64,000 nt of DNA from Arctopsyche grandis (Eukaryota; Arthropoda; Insecta; Trichoptera; Hydropsychidae): positions 18,510,501-18,574,500 of the forward strand of contig NC_135358.1 of NCBI RefSeq assembly GCF_051622035.1. The letters are read 5' to 3'. The position numbers were made by a program, and so were the translations under genes. Under the pieces are notes generated by a model, which searched no databases, was not told the DNA's origin, and saw only the letters and a list, made by a program, of their open reading frames with translations. Positions 12,201-23,053 of this stretch are shown here, piece by piece (position 1 is the first letter of the stretch; every line of letters starts with the position of its first letter).

Positions 12201-15200
12201 GCATAGGGTGAAACACGAAAGGAGGGAGTGGTGGCAACAGCTGATGAACTCTTCCCCGGATTTGTGCAATTTATTTATTTATTTATTATTTAGTTAATGA
12301 TTGAAGTCGAAAAGAGGACTTCCGCTCGATTGAACTTGTGCAATGTGCCAAAAAAGGCCAACCCCAGCGAAATAGGTCAGTTCTGACCCCCTTTCTTTTC
12401 GTACGTTCGTTTCGCCACCGCCCCTCCCCTTTGACAATAAATAGAGCTGTCGATCGAAGTTTTATACTTTTTAATGCACCTTTTTATCAATGTTTCGATT
12501 TTTTGTTTTAATTTAAGGGATGTTTTTGTGAAGTGTAACAATGAGGATACACACGTACGATCCGAGGGGTGTGAGGTGTCGGTGGTGCGCACGTCCCTCC
12601 GTTCAGGGTCGTCACCAGGAACTGTTCCCAGATAGTGCGCGTCCGGGCGGCTGCCACGTGGGGCGGCGCCGCCCCTACCCCCGCTCCTCGATTTGCAGAT
12701 TTGCGGAATCCTTAAAGCCACAGAAATAATATGATTCACGTTCGTATTGAATGTTTTTATTAAAAATGAATGTTGTTTATTAAAAAAAGACGAGTGACTT
12801 ACTCCATATGTTCAACTGGAAAATGAGAAGGGAGAACGACGAGTGGATTCCGACAAGGAGATAATTGTGAAGCCCGCCAGATTAACTGCTATCGTTACTT
12901 GGATTTTCGATAGCGCTATTATAAATCGTTATTGTATTTTTATTTACTGCAATTACATAAAAATTGATCTAAATTGAATACATTTTTAAGATATATGTAT
13001 GTATGCATAAATAGAAAGGTTATTTCAATTAAAAATTCCTTACGTTTATCATAATTTTCTTTGGAATTATACCTTAAAAAATGCTTTAGTATGCATGTGT
13101 GTATAATATGCATGCAATCATGTTCAATTCATCATGATCGGTCACTCGCTTCATTTTAATGAGCTTCTTGATTAAAACATTTCATCATCGTATTCTAAAG
13201 ATATTGTTATTGACCTGACATCATATTACATCTATGTAGTTGCACACATTTGTGCACTCGGTAAAATATCGCAATTTTGATCAACGGCCGCCATTTGATC
13301 GGCCGACATAAACAAAATAATTATTATATACGATAGCCACTGCCTGAAGAGACACGCGCAAAGCCCACAATATGCCGTGTCTCTTTCCACGATATACGAT
13401 TCCAAGGGGAGAAAGAGATACAGAGCAGGGTTAACGGACAGCACTTCACACCTACGCATTAGACGATTTTATATACGATATGCTTAAGTATTGTTTTTTA
13501 CAAATATACATAGTTATTAATTTGCATATTCGTGGTACTATTATAATCATTTTCATTCAATATTAATACAGTTTTGTTAATATTTTCGTTAAAAATATTA
13601 TTTAATCGTTTTAGTATTGATGTGGAAGGAGTTTAGTTTTAATAAACATTTTTTTTAAATAAATAAAAAAAATTCAAACGATGAGTCTGTCCCGTTAATT
13701 CGTGGACTGCGGTGTTAGGGGTGGTTCTTAGGGGTAGTAGGTGGACACGGATGCGGGAACTGGGCGGAGTATCGATCTTTGTGGATGCTGCGTGCGCCAC
13801 TGGAGTTGAGGAAGCAAGTAGAGTGGGTGGTCGTTCCTCATCCCCTCTTTGTACTTATTCTCCTCCCTCCACCCGTTGCACCCGCTGATGCTTCCACCCT
13901 CTTAACTTCCCGCATTGCGAACACCCCCCACCTATTGCAAAAATGCACTCGTTGCAATTATGTATGCCCTCCACAATGCATGCAATTTTGATTTGAAGTC
14001 ATGATTTTTTCATTTATTTTTGTAATTTTATTCTATTTCAGATGCTTGCAGCTCCTGCAATAGCTACTATTGCAGTGGGTATCGGTGTACCAATATTACT
14101 TTTTTACGTTTATGGGGTAGTGCCAGTGTCGCTATGTCGATCTGGAGGCTGTGGGTTGTCTACATCTCCCCGAGGAGGAGTTCGTATAGATATTGACGAG
14201 GATGATGATATTCCGACTCGCGTTAGCGGTAAGTTCTTTGGTAAAGAAAATTGTTCGTCGATTGAAATATGGATGAATTAATATATTTATTACAATTCAG
14301 ATGGGGGAAGTATTGCTGGAGGGGGCGGAGGTACTAGTGGAACTGCAGATTTAAGAGGGAAGTTGGGCGCAGGCGGATCTCCAAGTAGTGGTGGAGCTAG
14401 ATCAACAACTCCAGCTCACACTGGAAGTATTGCTAGTCAGGATCGCTTTCATGGAGCACACAGGTTCTTAACTTACTTCAATCTTAATAAATTATATTAA
14501 CTTTTTTTAATTTTGTTATTAATTTATTATATACTATATACCAGATTGGAGGTAACAGCAGATGTGGTATCTGCTCTACGTCTTAGTCTTTCTTCAGAAG
14601 CTGCGAGTCTTTCAGAACCCCTTCCACCCGATGATGCTTCTACGCGTGCATTGGCTGGTTCTATTCGAGATTATAAAGTAAAGCATTTTATATATTTTTT
14701 TGAATATTTGTATTATTGCTAAAATTATAATTTTATTTATTTATTTTTTAGCAAAATCAATCAGAAACTGTGTCATATTCAGCCGCTGATGATTGTGCTT
14801 CAGAGCGTGTTCGGTTCGACGATAATGTGTCAATTATCGGTCCCTCGAGTAATGCTGACTTCTTACCAGATACACTAACAGACAAGCATAGCATTTGTAG
14901 TTCTCGATCATTTCGCAGTCTCGGAAAAAGTTCTATTACCGAAGAATTATCAGAAAGTCTTGACAAATCAAGCATCGGTAGTGGTCCACGAAATGTTATA
15001 TTCGAAGAAAACCTTGATGATATTAATAATATTCAAGAATCACCGAATTCACATAAAAGCAACAGTCAATCTTCTCTTCCAGGAGCGCGAAGAACAATAC
15101 CTAAACTTACTTTAAAAACGAGTCATAAACATTTCACCTCATTTGAAGAAGATGTAACGAGTCAAACTCCTCCTGATGTTGTCAAATTCTTGGAAAGAAA

Positions 15201-15711
15201 CGATAAAGTAATAAATCTTATTAACAAACAAAATAAAACAAGTTTTGATCGAGTTGTATGTACTAGTTATATTGATACTGCTAGTGTACAAAATGTAAGT
15301 GATGTTGAAACACCTGAGACTCCTGTTAATGAAAATGATGTATCTAAACCCATCGTTATTATGAGGGATAATGGATGTAAATATTCCGAAAGAGATCTTG
15401 AATGTGGTTCAGACATACCCAAAAGACCTCTATCTAAAGTTGCTATGTTGAGAAACATATTTTTCCATGGAAGTTCTATGATTGATGACATCGAAATGCC
15501 TATAGATCTTGCCAAACCTAGTACGAGTGAAAATTGTAATAATTTTTTAACAATCAAAAACGACAACTTTGGCGTAGAATTAACTACAAATGATTTGTCG
15601 AGTATTCACGTACAGGAGGATAAACTTTTGTGTGAAAAGGAAATCAACTTGTTGGATGAGAAAGATGAGTCTAAATGTAGATTCGTTGAAAACGAAACAA
15701 CGAATAACTAA
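6286..15711 (+). CDS. Rnf19: RNF19A/B-type RBR E3 ubiquitin ligase (11 coding exons)
   Basis: Exons: 6286-6475, 6559-6674, 6878-7058, 7138-7252, 7345-7553, 7629-7770, 7850-8084, 14042-14228, 14301-14463, 14545-14677, 14752-15711. All introns are GT-AG and the frame closes at 2631 nt (876 aa; human RNF19A is about 838). Residue 103 onward gives RING1 (C108-P-L-C111, later CPEC). An IBR follows ([35 protein letters not shown]), then RING2 with DGSCNHM, whose Cys (about 291) aligns with the catalytic thioester Cys of RBR ligases. Two hydrophobic segments follow (about 332-366 and 397-427) with the family signature [10 protein letters not shown] between RING2 and the first, so this is a membrane-anchored ligase. 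The tail encoded by the last exon is Ser/acid-rich and poorly conserved. An alternative start is M17 (6334). Intron 7 (8085-14041) hosts a gene on the other strand. Family and structure are certain; the exact start is less so. Confidence 0.93.
8085..10324. other. first part of ligase intron 7
   Basis: AT-rich intron without coding signal. A stretch at about 8495-8610 resembles the 3' half of the MITE at 25097-25735: both have a 'TTTTTGTAT...CTTTTCAAGCAGA(T/C)GA'-type block, and this one ends GAACGGAGTAGACCC, the complement of that MITE's left end. The remainder holds nothing I can name. Confidence 0.45.
10325..11974 (-). CDS. CHK/EcKinase-like small-molecule kinase (6 coding exons), nested in Rnf19 intron
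   Basis: Exons on the minus strand: 11974-11612, 11543-11453, 11378-11263, 11188-11002, 10928-10733, 10655-10325. They total 1284 nt, 427 aa, the usual size for insect DUF227/EcKinase (CHK kinase-like) proteins. These resemble choline/aminoglycoside kinases, and some are linked to ecdysteroid 22-phosphorylation. The N-terminus (2-27) is an acidic Ser/Gly/Asp run. Further on come VVKLLPRDP and [12 protein letters not shown]. The catalytic loop HTDFWCNNL (H287, D289, N294) and ILDWQ (D310, metal-binding Asp) are intact, so it looks like an active kinase. A splice acceptor just upstream (5'UTR exon end-part 11992-11975) implies a non-coding first exon. The gene lies wholly inside intron 7 of the RBR ligase on the opposite strand. 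The substrate cannot be inferred. Confidence 0.92.
11993..14041. other. rest of ligase intron 7, with the probable EcKinase promoter side
   Basis: 12540-12720 is a local GC-rich island. The frames found there on both strands have no recognisable domain, so it is more likely an EcKinase promoter or first exon than a coding sequence. 13680-13980 is a second less AT-rich patch with pyrimidine-rich text and no clear signal. An imperfect hairpin (AGAGACACG and its complement) is at about 13350-13385. Confidence 0.35.
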
Positions 15712-16734
15712 ATATACTTAAATTGAAACAGACTGATAGCATATGTTGCGTAATATATAATGTACTGAAAAGAAGAGAACGTTTTTATATAATTTATACA
15801 AAACCTCCCTTGGTGGCGTGATTGCATTTATATTTGGACATTTTGGCATAACTATGGTCGTGTAACTGAAAATGTAGCATTTATTTTTAAAATAAAGAGA
15901 TAGTTGTGTGAAGGGAACAATTTTCCCCGTAAAATCGATCCGGCATTTTATATTCATAATCAAACATCTTTTTGATCATGTTATCATATTTCTTTCTTTT
16001 TAATAATGTTTAGTTCTTTAAAGTATATACAATAGGATTTAATAAATTCACAATTTTAATGAGTGTTTAATGTATGTGATGTTCATATTTGAATTTATTG
16101 CATGATTGTCATGAGTGTTTATTTACAATTATACCTATATTGAATTAAATAAGGTTGTGTATTAGAAATGTTAGTGGAGTTATTATTAAAAAAAAAAACA
16201 GACATTGTCATTTTTCGGTATGCTTATGAAAATTAATTTTTGTAAAAATTTTATTTATTACCGAATTGAAGTATGTGTTGTATTATATAAAAATAAAAAA
16301 AAAAGATTGATTTGCCAGTTGTATTCATGTCTAGGTGTTAAAATATATACATACACATATAATTCTGTCTATTATTTAATATTTTTTGAACCATTTTTTT
16401 ATTCAGTCGTACGAAATTTAATATAGAAAAGAGGCAAAATTTAGCAAGTAGTAAAAAAGTAGCTTCATATGCTAATAATGTTTACTCTTTAAAGTTGAGT
16501 GAAAGTTGTTGGCGAATTGAGCTAAAATAATATATTATCGCAAATTAATATATTGCCACCAGCTGGTAGTAAACGAATAGTAATAAATTTATCCTTATGT
16601 ACATATGTATGTATGTATGTAGATTTGTTAAAAAATCTCAAAATTTTTATTATAAAATATTTTGTTTTTTTTAGATACTTAAAAGAAACATGATGAAATT
16701 ATTTAAATTATTTTAATAAAACCAAAACTAATGT
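15712..16734. other. 3' UTR and intergenic DNA after Rnf19
   Basis: AT-rich, with two AATAAA signals and a TATGTA microsatellite near 16600. No gene seen. Confidence 0.5.
15891..15896 (+). terminator. polyadenylation signal AATAAA of Rnf19 (candidate)
   Basis: The first canonical AATAAA, 180 nt after the stop codon. A second is at 16041-16046. Which is used cannot be told from sequence. Confidence 0.5.
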
Positions 16735-17433
16735 GAATTGGACAAGTCTGGTTCTGATCCACATATTATATACGGTTTATTTCGCACATTGTGATAGCGC
16801 ACACGAAAATCGTTTATACTACGTATAATAATCGAATACAGAATATCTGACACTCGAGTTCTCGTTAGTATGATAGTTCGCGTGGATACCTCTCCATGGA
16901 TGGATTTCAGGTGCCAGATGTTCCATGATCGAGATTTTAGTGTCTTGTGCGAGATCACTTTGCGCGGAATTATCACCGAACCGTACATATTATGATAAAC
17001 GGATTATTACGCAAATTGCGATCGCGCGCATGACAATCGTTGTCACAAAAATCGCGAATACGGAATATCTGGCACTTAAATTGCCCGTTAGTACAATATT
17101 TTACATGGGATTGATGGAGTTTTTGGGTGCCAGCAGTGCCGGTTTTAGGAGGGGGCTGGGTCGGGCGGCGCCCGAGGGCGCCAAATAAGTTAGGGCGCCG
17201 CTCGATGCGTCAAAGACGCTTTAAAATTTAAAATTAGAGCGCCAAAAGCCATACAAAATTTTAGATTAGAGTGGCAAAGGCGAATTTTTTTTCTAAGGAT
17301 ATTTAGAAAAAATTGCCCGAGGGCGCCATTGGGTGTAAGGCCGGCACTGGGTGCCAGATGTTCCATGATCGAGATTTTTGTGACTTGTGCGAGATCAGTT
17401 TGTGCGGAATAATCACCGAACCGTACGTACATA
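16735..17433. repeat. diverged repeat block in three partial copies, shared with 39085-39275
   Basis: Text around 16745-16990, 16985-17125 and 17355-17430 repeats the same words (ACCGAACCGTACATATTA, GTGCCAGATGTTCCATGATC, GAGATTTT-GTG-CTTGTGCGAGATCA). The block at 39085-39275 on the other side of the window is a further diverged relative. It is probably an old transposon. A hAT-type MITE is inserted in it. Confidence 0.55.
17134..17349. mobile_element. 216-bp hAT-type MITE with perfect 8-bp target duplication
   Basis: The ends are CAGTGCCGG...CCGGCACTG, flanked by identical GGTGCCAG (17126-17133 and 17350-17357). The interior contains two copies of GAGGGCGCCA near the ends and has no coding capacity. 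End sequence and 8-bp duplication indicate hAT. Confidence 0.88.
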
Positions 17434-17699
17434 TTACATATGTGCTGTAAATATTGATTATTACGTTTTTTTTTTAACTTGGAACTTATTTCATATATTT
17501 TTATTGTCTTTGCCTTCTTACGCGTTTTCCATTTACGAGATTTATCACGGAACGTATCTACTGTATAAATCAGTGGATGGGGATGTACATATATGTTTTT
17601 ATTTTCGCCATTTCCCGTAGAAACCCCGTTCACATTTTTTAAATTAAAACCACATTCGTTTTAAATTGAAATGAAAGTTTATCAGGTGGAACGCAATAT

Positions 17700-19499
17700 C
17701 TATCTTCTAATCTATAATCTTCTAATCTATAATTTGGAAAGAGACTTTGTATGTATCCTTGGTCGTCGTCGTCCGTAGATCGGTGACGTCATCGAACACG
17801 TGATTCGATTTTTTTTTTTTTTTTCGATCCATGGGCGCCGATTTGTTTTTTTCGATTCAATGGATTCACCCCCGCGGGGGCGCAAGGCGAGTAGCTTCAT
17901 GGGGCCCCGCCAGGGGCGCCACAAGGGGCGCAGCCCCGTGGGGCCCCGAAGGGGTCGCAGGGGGGCGCAGCTTTATGGGGCACAGCCTTATCGGCCGCAG
18001 CCTTATGGGGCGCAACCTTATGGGGTGCAGTCTTATGGGGCGCAGCCTTATGGGGCGCTGTCTTATGGGGCGCAGCCTTAGGGGCGCAGCCTTATGGGGC
18101 GCCGCCTTATGGAGCTTAGCCGCATGGGGCCCCGAAGGGGGCGCAGCCTCATGGGGCGCAGCCCCATGGGGCCCCAAAGGGGGCGCAGCCTCGTGGGGCG
18201 CAGGGGGGCGCAGCCTCATGGGGCGCCGCCTTATGGAGCTTAGCCGCATGGGGCCCCGAAGGGGGCGCAGCCCCATGGGGCCCCGAAGGGGGCGCAGCCC
18301 AATGGGGCCCCGAAGGGGGCGCAGCCTCATTGGGCCCCAAAGGGGGCGCAGCCTCATGGGGCGAAGCCCCATGGGGCGCAGCCTTATGAGGCGAAGCCCT
18401 AAACGGCAACTGATCATGGGGGCGAAGCCCTAAAAGGCATTAACTAAGGGGGGCGAAGCCCTAGACGGCAATTTATCATGGGGACGCGGAGGGGCGAAGC
18501 CCTAAAAGGCAACTGATCATGGGGGCGAAGCCTTAGACGGCATTTAATCATGGGGTTGCGGAGGGGCGAAGCCCTAAAAGGCATAAACTAAGGGGGGCGA
18601 AGCCCTAGACGGCAATTAATCATGGGGGCGCGGAGGGGCGAAGCCCTAAAAGGCAACTGATCATGGGGGGGAAGCCTTAGACGGCATTTAATCATGGAAT
18701 TGCGGAGGGGCGAAGCCCTAAAAGGCATTAACTAAGGGGGGCGAAGCCCTAAACGGCTATTAATCTTGGGGGCGCGGGGAGCGAAGCCCTAAAAGGCATT
18801 AACTAAGGGGGGCGAAGCCCTAGACGGCATTTAATCATGGGGGCGCGGAGGGGCGAAGCCCTAAAAGGCAACTGATCATGGGGGCGAAGCCTTAGACGGC
18901 ATTTAATCATGGGGTTGCGGAGGGGCGAAGCCCTAAAAGGCATAAACTAAGGGGGGCGAAGCCTTAGACGGCAATTAATCATGGGGGCGCGGAGGGGCGA
19001 AGCCCTAAAAGGCAACTGATCATGGGGCGAAGCCTTAGACGGCATTTAATCATGGGGTTGTGGAGGGGCGAAGCCCTAAAAGGCATAAACTAAGGGGGCG
19101 AAGCCCTAGACGGCAATTAATCATGGGGGCGCGGAGGGGCGAAGCCCTAAAAGGCAACTGATCATGGGGGCGAAGCCTTAGACGGCATTTAATCATGGGG
19201 GCGCGGAGGGGCGAAGCCCTAAAAGGCATTAACTAAGGGGGGCGAAGCCCTAGACGGCATTTAATCATGGGGGCGCGGAGGGGCGAAGCCCTAAAAGGCA
19301 ACTGATCATGGGGGCGAAGCCCTAGAAGGCAAAGGCTCAGGGGGGCGCCGAGGGCGAAGCCCTAGAAGGCAAAAAAAAATTTGATTTTTTTTTATTTTTT
19401 TTTATTTATTTTTTTTTAATTAAATGTTTACTATTAGCTTAGTCATGTTTAAGCGGTTTATATTATAAACACTGAGCGAAGCCGGGTAATACAGCTAGT
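17700..19499 (+). mobile_element. Helitron-like non-autonomous element carrying a GC-rich tandem array
   Basis: The left part (17710-17790: AATTTGGAAAGAGACTTTG..., GATGACG-type text) and the right part (19400-19499: TTTACTATTAG..., GAGCGAAGCCGGG, then CTAG followed by T) both reappear in inverted orientation in the 245-bp copy at 59546-59790, which lacks the array. A GC-rich hairpin (CCG-A-GC-GAA-GC-CGG in the other copy) about 10 nt before CTAG|T matches the Helitron/Helentron 3'-end rule. The assignment is inference; the two-copy comparison is direct. The left boundary is uncertain by about 20 bp. Confidence 0.65.
17866..19372. repeat. GC-rich tandem array with about 28 GCGAAGC mini-hairpin motifs
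   Basis: There are two subarrays. 17866-18370 is built from 15-bp units like GGGGCGCAGCCTTAT plus GGGGCCCCGAAGGGGGC blocks. 18380-19372 is built from alternating 31- and about 41-bp units, each opening GGGCGAAGCCC and continuing TAAAAGGCA... or TAGACGGCA...ATCATGGGG. By eye, two neighbouring units make about 72 bp and the four-unit pattern about 143 bp. The surrounding DNA is AT-rich, so the contrast is extreme. The long open frames on both strands follow from the 15-bp period and absence of stops and are not evidence of a gene. Confidence 0.9.
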
Positions 19500-20086
19500 T
19501 ATTAATAAATGTGAATAAATTGTAAAACAATCGCAAAGTGTTATTAAGAGGGCTGGACACCAGCGTCTTGTCCATACAAACGTATTAGACTTCTCCCTTC
19601 CTCAATTATGGCACTAGAGAAATTATTTTTTAATATGCTATGGATATCTACCATTGGGTTGCATCTATCGTTTTATTTTTTTGATTAATTATTTTTTTTT
19701 ATAGGAGCTAGGAGCCGCCCAACATCAATAAAATCGCCGAAAAGAGTCGAGCGTGCTTATTTAACGGTCGATTTAAAAAAAAATACGCGCATAGTTGCAC
19801 AGAAATTATCTTTCTCATACCGATGATAACATTTTTTTAAAAATTGATCCAGTTTCGGAGGAGAAAATAGGAGAATACGAAACCTCGATTTTGTAAATTT
19901 AAAATACGTTTAAAGGTCTGTTCATACTTAACAGCACTGCACGGCTTCAGTACTGCACGACTCCGTTTCAAATATGTCATTTTATTACATTTCTATTCAT
20001 ATCTACCTACACGTCGCGGTCACGTCACGTTTACAGCAATTTGGTCGAGTGCAAGGCAAAATCGGCTTACTTATACATTAGAGGCC

Positions 20087-20418
20087 ATGACGATACGGCG
20101 CAATATTGCTTACGTCGTATTGTCGAGTACTTGCAATATGAATGCATACACGTGCATTCGTAGCTACGCGTCAGAATACAAGTCAGAAAAAATGTTTCGA
20201 CGTTTATCGAACGAAAAATTATGTATAATCGCGCTGTTGGAAGAAGAAGCTCAAGAAGGCAATAAAAAAGCACGGAGGCGTTTTGATATGCATCCCATGT
20301 TAAAAAATAGAAAAACCAAAGGAGAGTTTTGGACACTGTATAAGGAGCTTGTGGATGATGGACAAATTTTTTTTAAATATTTCCGTAAAAAAAATAAATT
20401 GTTTTTAAATATTTGCGC
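20087..20418 (+). pseudogene. HARBI1-like transposase, N-terminal fragment
   Basis: The frame from the Met at 20192 reads FRRLSNEKLCIIALLEEE, then KKARRRFDMHPMLKNRK, LYKELVDDGQ and FFKYFRKKN, the usual start of PIF/HARBI1 nucleases before the catalytic DDE domain. The frame is cut at 20418 by the hAT insertion and meets a stop shortly after the insertion (about 22650). No DDE domain is present. Confidence 0.7.
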
Positions 20419-20759
20419 CAGTGGCGGCTCGTGATAATTTTAAGTGGTGGGGCTGCACTGAAAAGATGTCTAAAAAATGTCACCATAATTATTCTATCAT
20501 GTCATAACAGGACAAAATAAGCACCATTTTTGGCGTACGACCACTTACTTACATGTGGATTTAAGTATTATTGAAAAAAAAACTAGCAAAATTCACCACC
20601 CATTAAAGGGGTGCGTCCAAACGCGATGAAGATTTCGAAAAATACGCTGGTACTCCAGTAAGATTGCTAAAAAAAATTCGTGCTTGCTGGTTTCGCGACG
20701 CGGATAAAAAAACCCCAAAACCTTTCAAAAACTTAACCCCCTAATTCGTAACGAAAAAC

Positions 20760-21536
20760 ATTAACCTGTTGACAATGCATCGATACATCGGTTGTTTCAT
20801 CTGCCATAACAGCTAGATAAGTTGCTTTTTTTTTATTTCAGCACTTATTTGTTCCCTACACACGTTCAAAATACAATCTAAAAGTTCATTTTGAATAGTT
20901 TTTGATGTCCCTTTAAAAACCGAAGAAGTTTGAAAACGTTTTTTTAAAGAATCGTCGAAATTTTGTGAATATTCTAGAAGCCCCCGAAAAACTCCTAGAT
21001 TTTTTGAATTATCTGTTTCATTGGCATTTCAAATTTACCGCAAAATTTAACGCAATCAATAATTTTAAATAAAACATCCCGATTTTTTTTGACGTTTTCG
21101 TTATGCTTATCTATTTCCCGCCAACAAGCTTCGCTTAAATGGGTTTTTATGTTAGCCGATCCCAAAATCGTGAGATTACACACATTTTTTAAGTGTTCGA
21201 CAAGTGTTTTTTTTAATTTTATCGTTTAAATGTTTTAAGTCAATAACTCCTGTTTTCGTCCAAGATGCCAAGCCTGGCGACTCGCCTCCAAACAAAAGAC
21301 ACGGATAACAAAATAACGCGTTTTTTTCTGTACATCCCGTTAACCAATTGTATTTTTTTATAAATGTCTGGATTAAATTTTCGCGAGTAACTAAAAGATC
21401 TACTAGTTGCAGGCTGTGAAATAATTAAATTGGGCGTGAGGCAGCCTAATGCTTTTATAGCGACTTTTTCGGTAAGTTCTAGTCGCGAAAAGTGCAAATT
21501 TTGTAAATATTTTACTGAATTATTTTTTTCTTCCAT
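20760..21536 (-). pseudogene. hAT transposase relic, ZMYM1/DUF4371 type
   Basis: Minus-strand pieces in order: a TTF-type zinc-finger stretch with RKFNPDIYKKI (21536-21240), then ANIKTHLSEACWREIDKHNE followed by VKKNRDVLFKIID (21183-20995), then EYSQNFDDSLKKRF and IQNELLDCILNVCREQISAEI. Next, after a frameshift, comes AVMADETTDVS (near 20800), the conserved aspartate motif of this family. The C-terminal dimerisation domain is absent. Frameshifts and stops make it non-functional. Confidence 0.75.
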
Positions 21537-21951
21537 TTTTAAAAGAAAAAAAATCTTAATATATTTAAATAAAAATTACGAGAAAAAGTTAAACAGATTT
21601 GAAAAAAGTTTGCTGTTATCAAAATGAAAACGACTCACCGAAGTTTTGATGAGGGATCGTACACAACCAATTAAGAGTAACGAAAACGAATAAAGCTGTG
21701 ATCGTGCGATTCAACTAATCAAATGTAAGATCAAGCGCGCGAAATTTTACACAAACTGACAGATGAATGTCGTTTAACAGGCGAAGGCTGCCGACTATCC
21801 AGCCCCAAACGGCAGAGTGAGTGAAAGAGAAAGAGCTATCTGCAGTTGCAAATAGCTCTTTCTCTTTCTCGTTCCGAAACTCCGGGCTGCGTGGCGGTCA
21901 GGGCGGCGCTGTAAAACTTTACAGCCAGTACAGCAACATTTTAATTCATTC

Positions 21952-22381
21952 AGCCAGCAGCATAGCTCGGACGTTAAGCTTCTGCTTACCGTCAAGAAGG
22001 TGCCGGGTTCTATCCCTGAATGAAAATGAATTTTTCAGAGTATGCTGTTGGTCAGACCTGGATTTGTGACTCCAGGTTGATCGTTTCCTATCAGAGTTTG
22101 CCAATTTTCTCTGATTTCATTGTTGAAACGGTTCCCGGAAAAAAAATTGGCTAAAAATCCTTCCTACCTACTATGTCACCACTATTTTAAATTTGATGGA
22201 TGTACAATTCATAGATGTCTCGTTAATTTGCGAGTTTTTTCAGTGTCTCGCAATTCAACGACTTATAATAAAAAAAATGCTGCATTTGTATTTGTAATTG
22301 GCCAGGAAGGCGCATTGGGATTTTCCTGTAAGGCCTTCCTGGTATATATGTAAAATAAAAATAAAATAAAATAAAATAAAA
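21952..22381 (+). repeat. tRNA-derived SINE, copy 3, inside the hAT element
   Basis: Full-length. The head is CAGCCAGCAGCATAGCTCGG with B-box-like GGGTTCTATCCC. The family body follows, then the 3' block GGCCAGGAAGGCGC...GGCCTTCCTGG and an (AAAAT)n tail ending near 22381. It is the innermost insertion of the nest. Confidence 0.9.
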
Positions 22382-22401
22382 TCTGTCACCATACAAGTTA
22401 G

Positions 22402-22493
22402 TGGGGTCTTCGAAACGGTCAACATTACTTACAATATCACCCTTTTGGATATGGGTAATATTGTAAGTAATATTTACTCTGTCGAAGGCCCCA
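22402..22493. repeat. 92-bp imperfect inverted repeat
   Basis: GGGGTCTTCGA...ATTACTTACAATAT is mirrored by ATATTGTAAGTAAT...TCGAAGGCCCC around a short centre near 22445. It lies inside the hAT element just after the SINE. Confidence 0.65.
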
Positions 22494-22988
22494 ATAGTTC
22501 GTCCATCCAACTAATAAAAAAAAATATCATTAACAAATAAAATATTAAATGTATAATTAAACATATATTTTAGAATTTTATAGGAGGGGCTGCAGCACGG
22601 CAGCCCATTAGGACGAGCTGCCACTGATTTGCGCCAAAATCATGTCGAAAGATTGAACAGCTGTCAACTGTCACTATCGATAATTGGTCCAAAACAGCAA
22701 CGCGGCAGACGCATGGCATGTAATTCACGTGTATGAGTGGCACGTAATCCACGATGGCCAAAAAGACGGATACGATACGTTGACGGATGTTGCTGTAAGG
22801 TACGAAAAGGAAATGTCGGGTACTGCTGTAAGCCTGCCGTGGCGTAAACGTGACGGTTGATATGAACATACCCATACAAAATGTACCAAAGAATACTTTT
22901 CGTACGGCCGGATAGCTGCTGAAGTCGGTACGTGCCGACTAGGTATGAACAGACCTTTATCTGGTCGAAGCGCAACTGTCCCATTCAA

Positions 22989-23053
<65 letters not shown>

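Larger units (their letters stand above)
20419..22626 (-). mobile_element. hAT (ZMYM1-like) element with perfect 8-bp duplication
   Basis: The ends are CAGTGGCGGCTCGT and its near-complement ACGAGCTGCCACTG, flanked by identical ATTTGCGC at 20411-20418 and 22627-22634. Inside, the minus strand carries a decayed transposase, and a SINE is inserted at 21952-22381. A 92-bp inverted repeat lies at 22402-22493. Confidence 0.9.
19913..22956 (+). mobile_element. PIF/Harbinger element inserted in the MITE
   Basis: The ends are AAGGTCTGTTCATAC and its complement GTATGAACAGACCT, flanked by TTA (19910-19912, 22957-22959), the Harbinger target duplication. The sister MITE at 55530 reads straight through this point, giving the empty site. 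It carries a HARBI1-like N-terminal frame and is itself split by a hAT element. The part after the hAT element is non-coding. Confidence 0.82.

Noticed and set aside
12377-12739. 120-codon minus-strand and 62-codon plus-strand frames
   Set aside because: Overlapping frames in a GC-rich island with no recognisable domain; more likely regulatory or leader sequence.
15267-15566. 99-codon minus-strand frame
   Set aside because: Shadow of the last exon of the RBR ligase.
17831-18433. 200-codon + frame and 183-codon - frame over the GC-rich array (MGRSLMGR- and RPMGLRPM-type repeats)
   Set aside because: Both strands are open only because the 15-bp unit is a multiple of three and lacks stops; no domain, no splice or start context.
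18361-19372. CRISPR-like appearance of regularly spaced GGGCGAAGCCC repeats
   Set aside because: Spacers are themselves repeated, the context is eukaryotic, and there are no cas genes; it is a tandem array.
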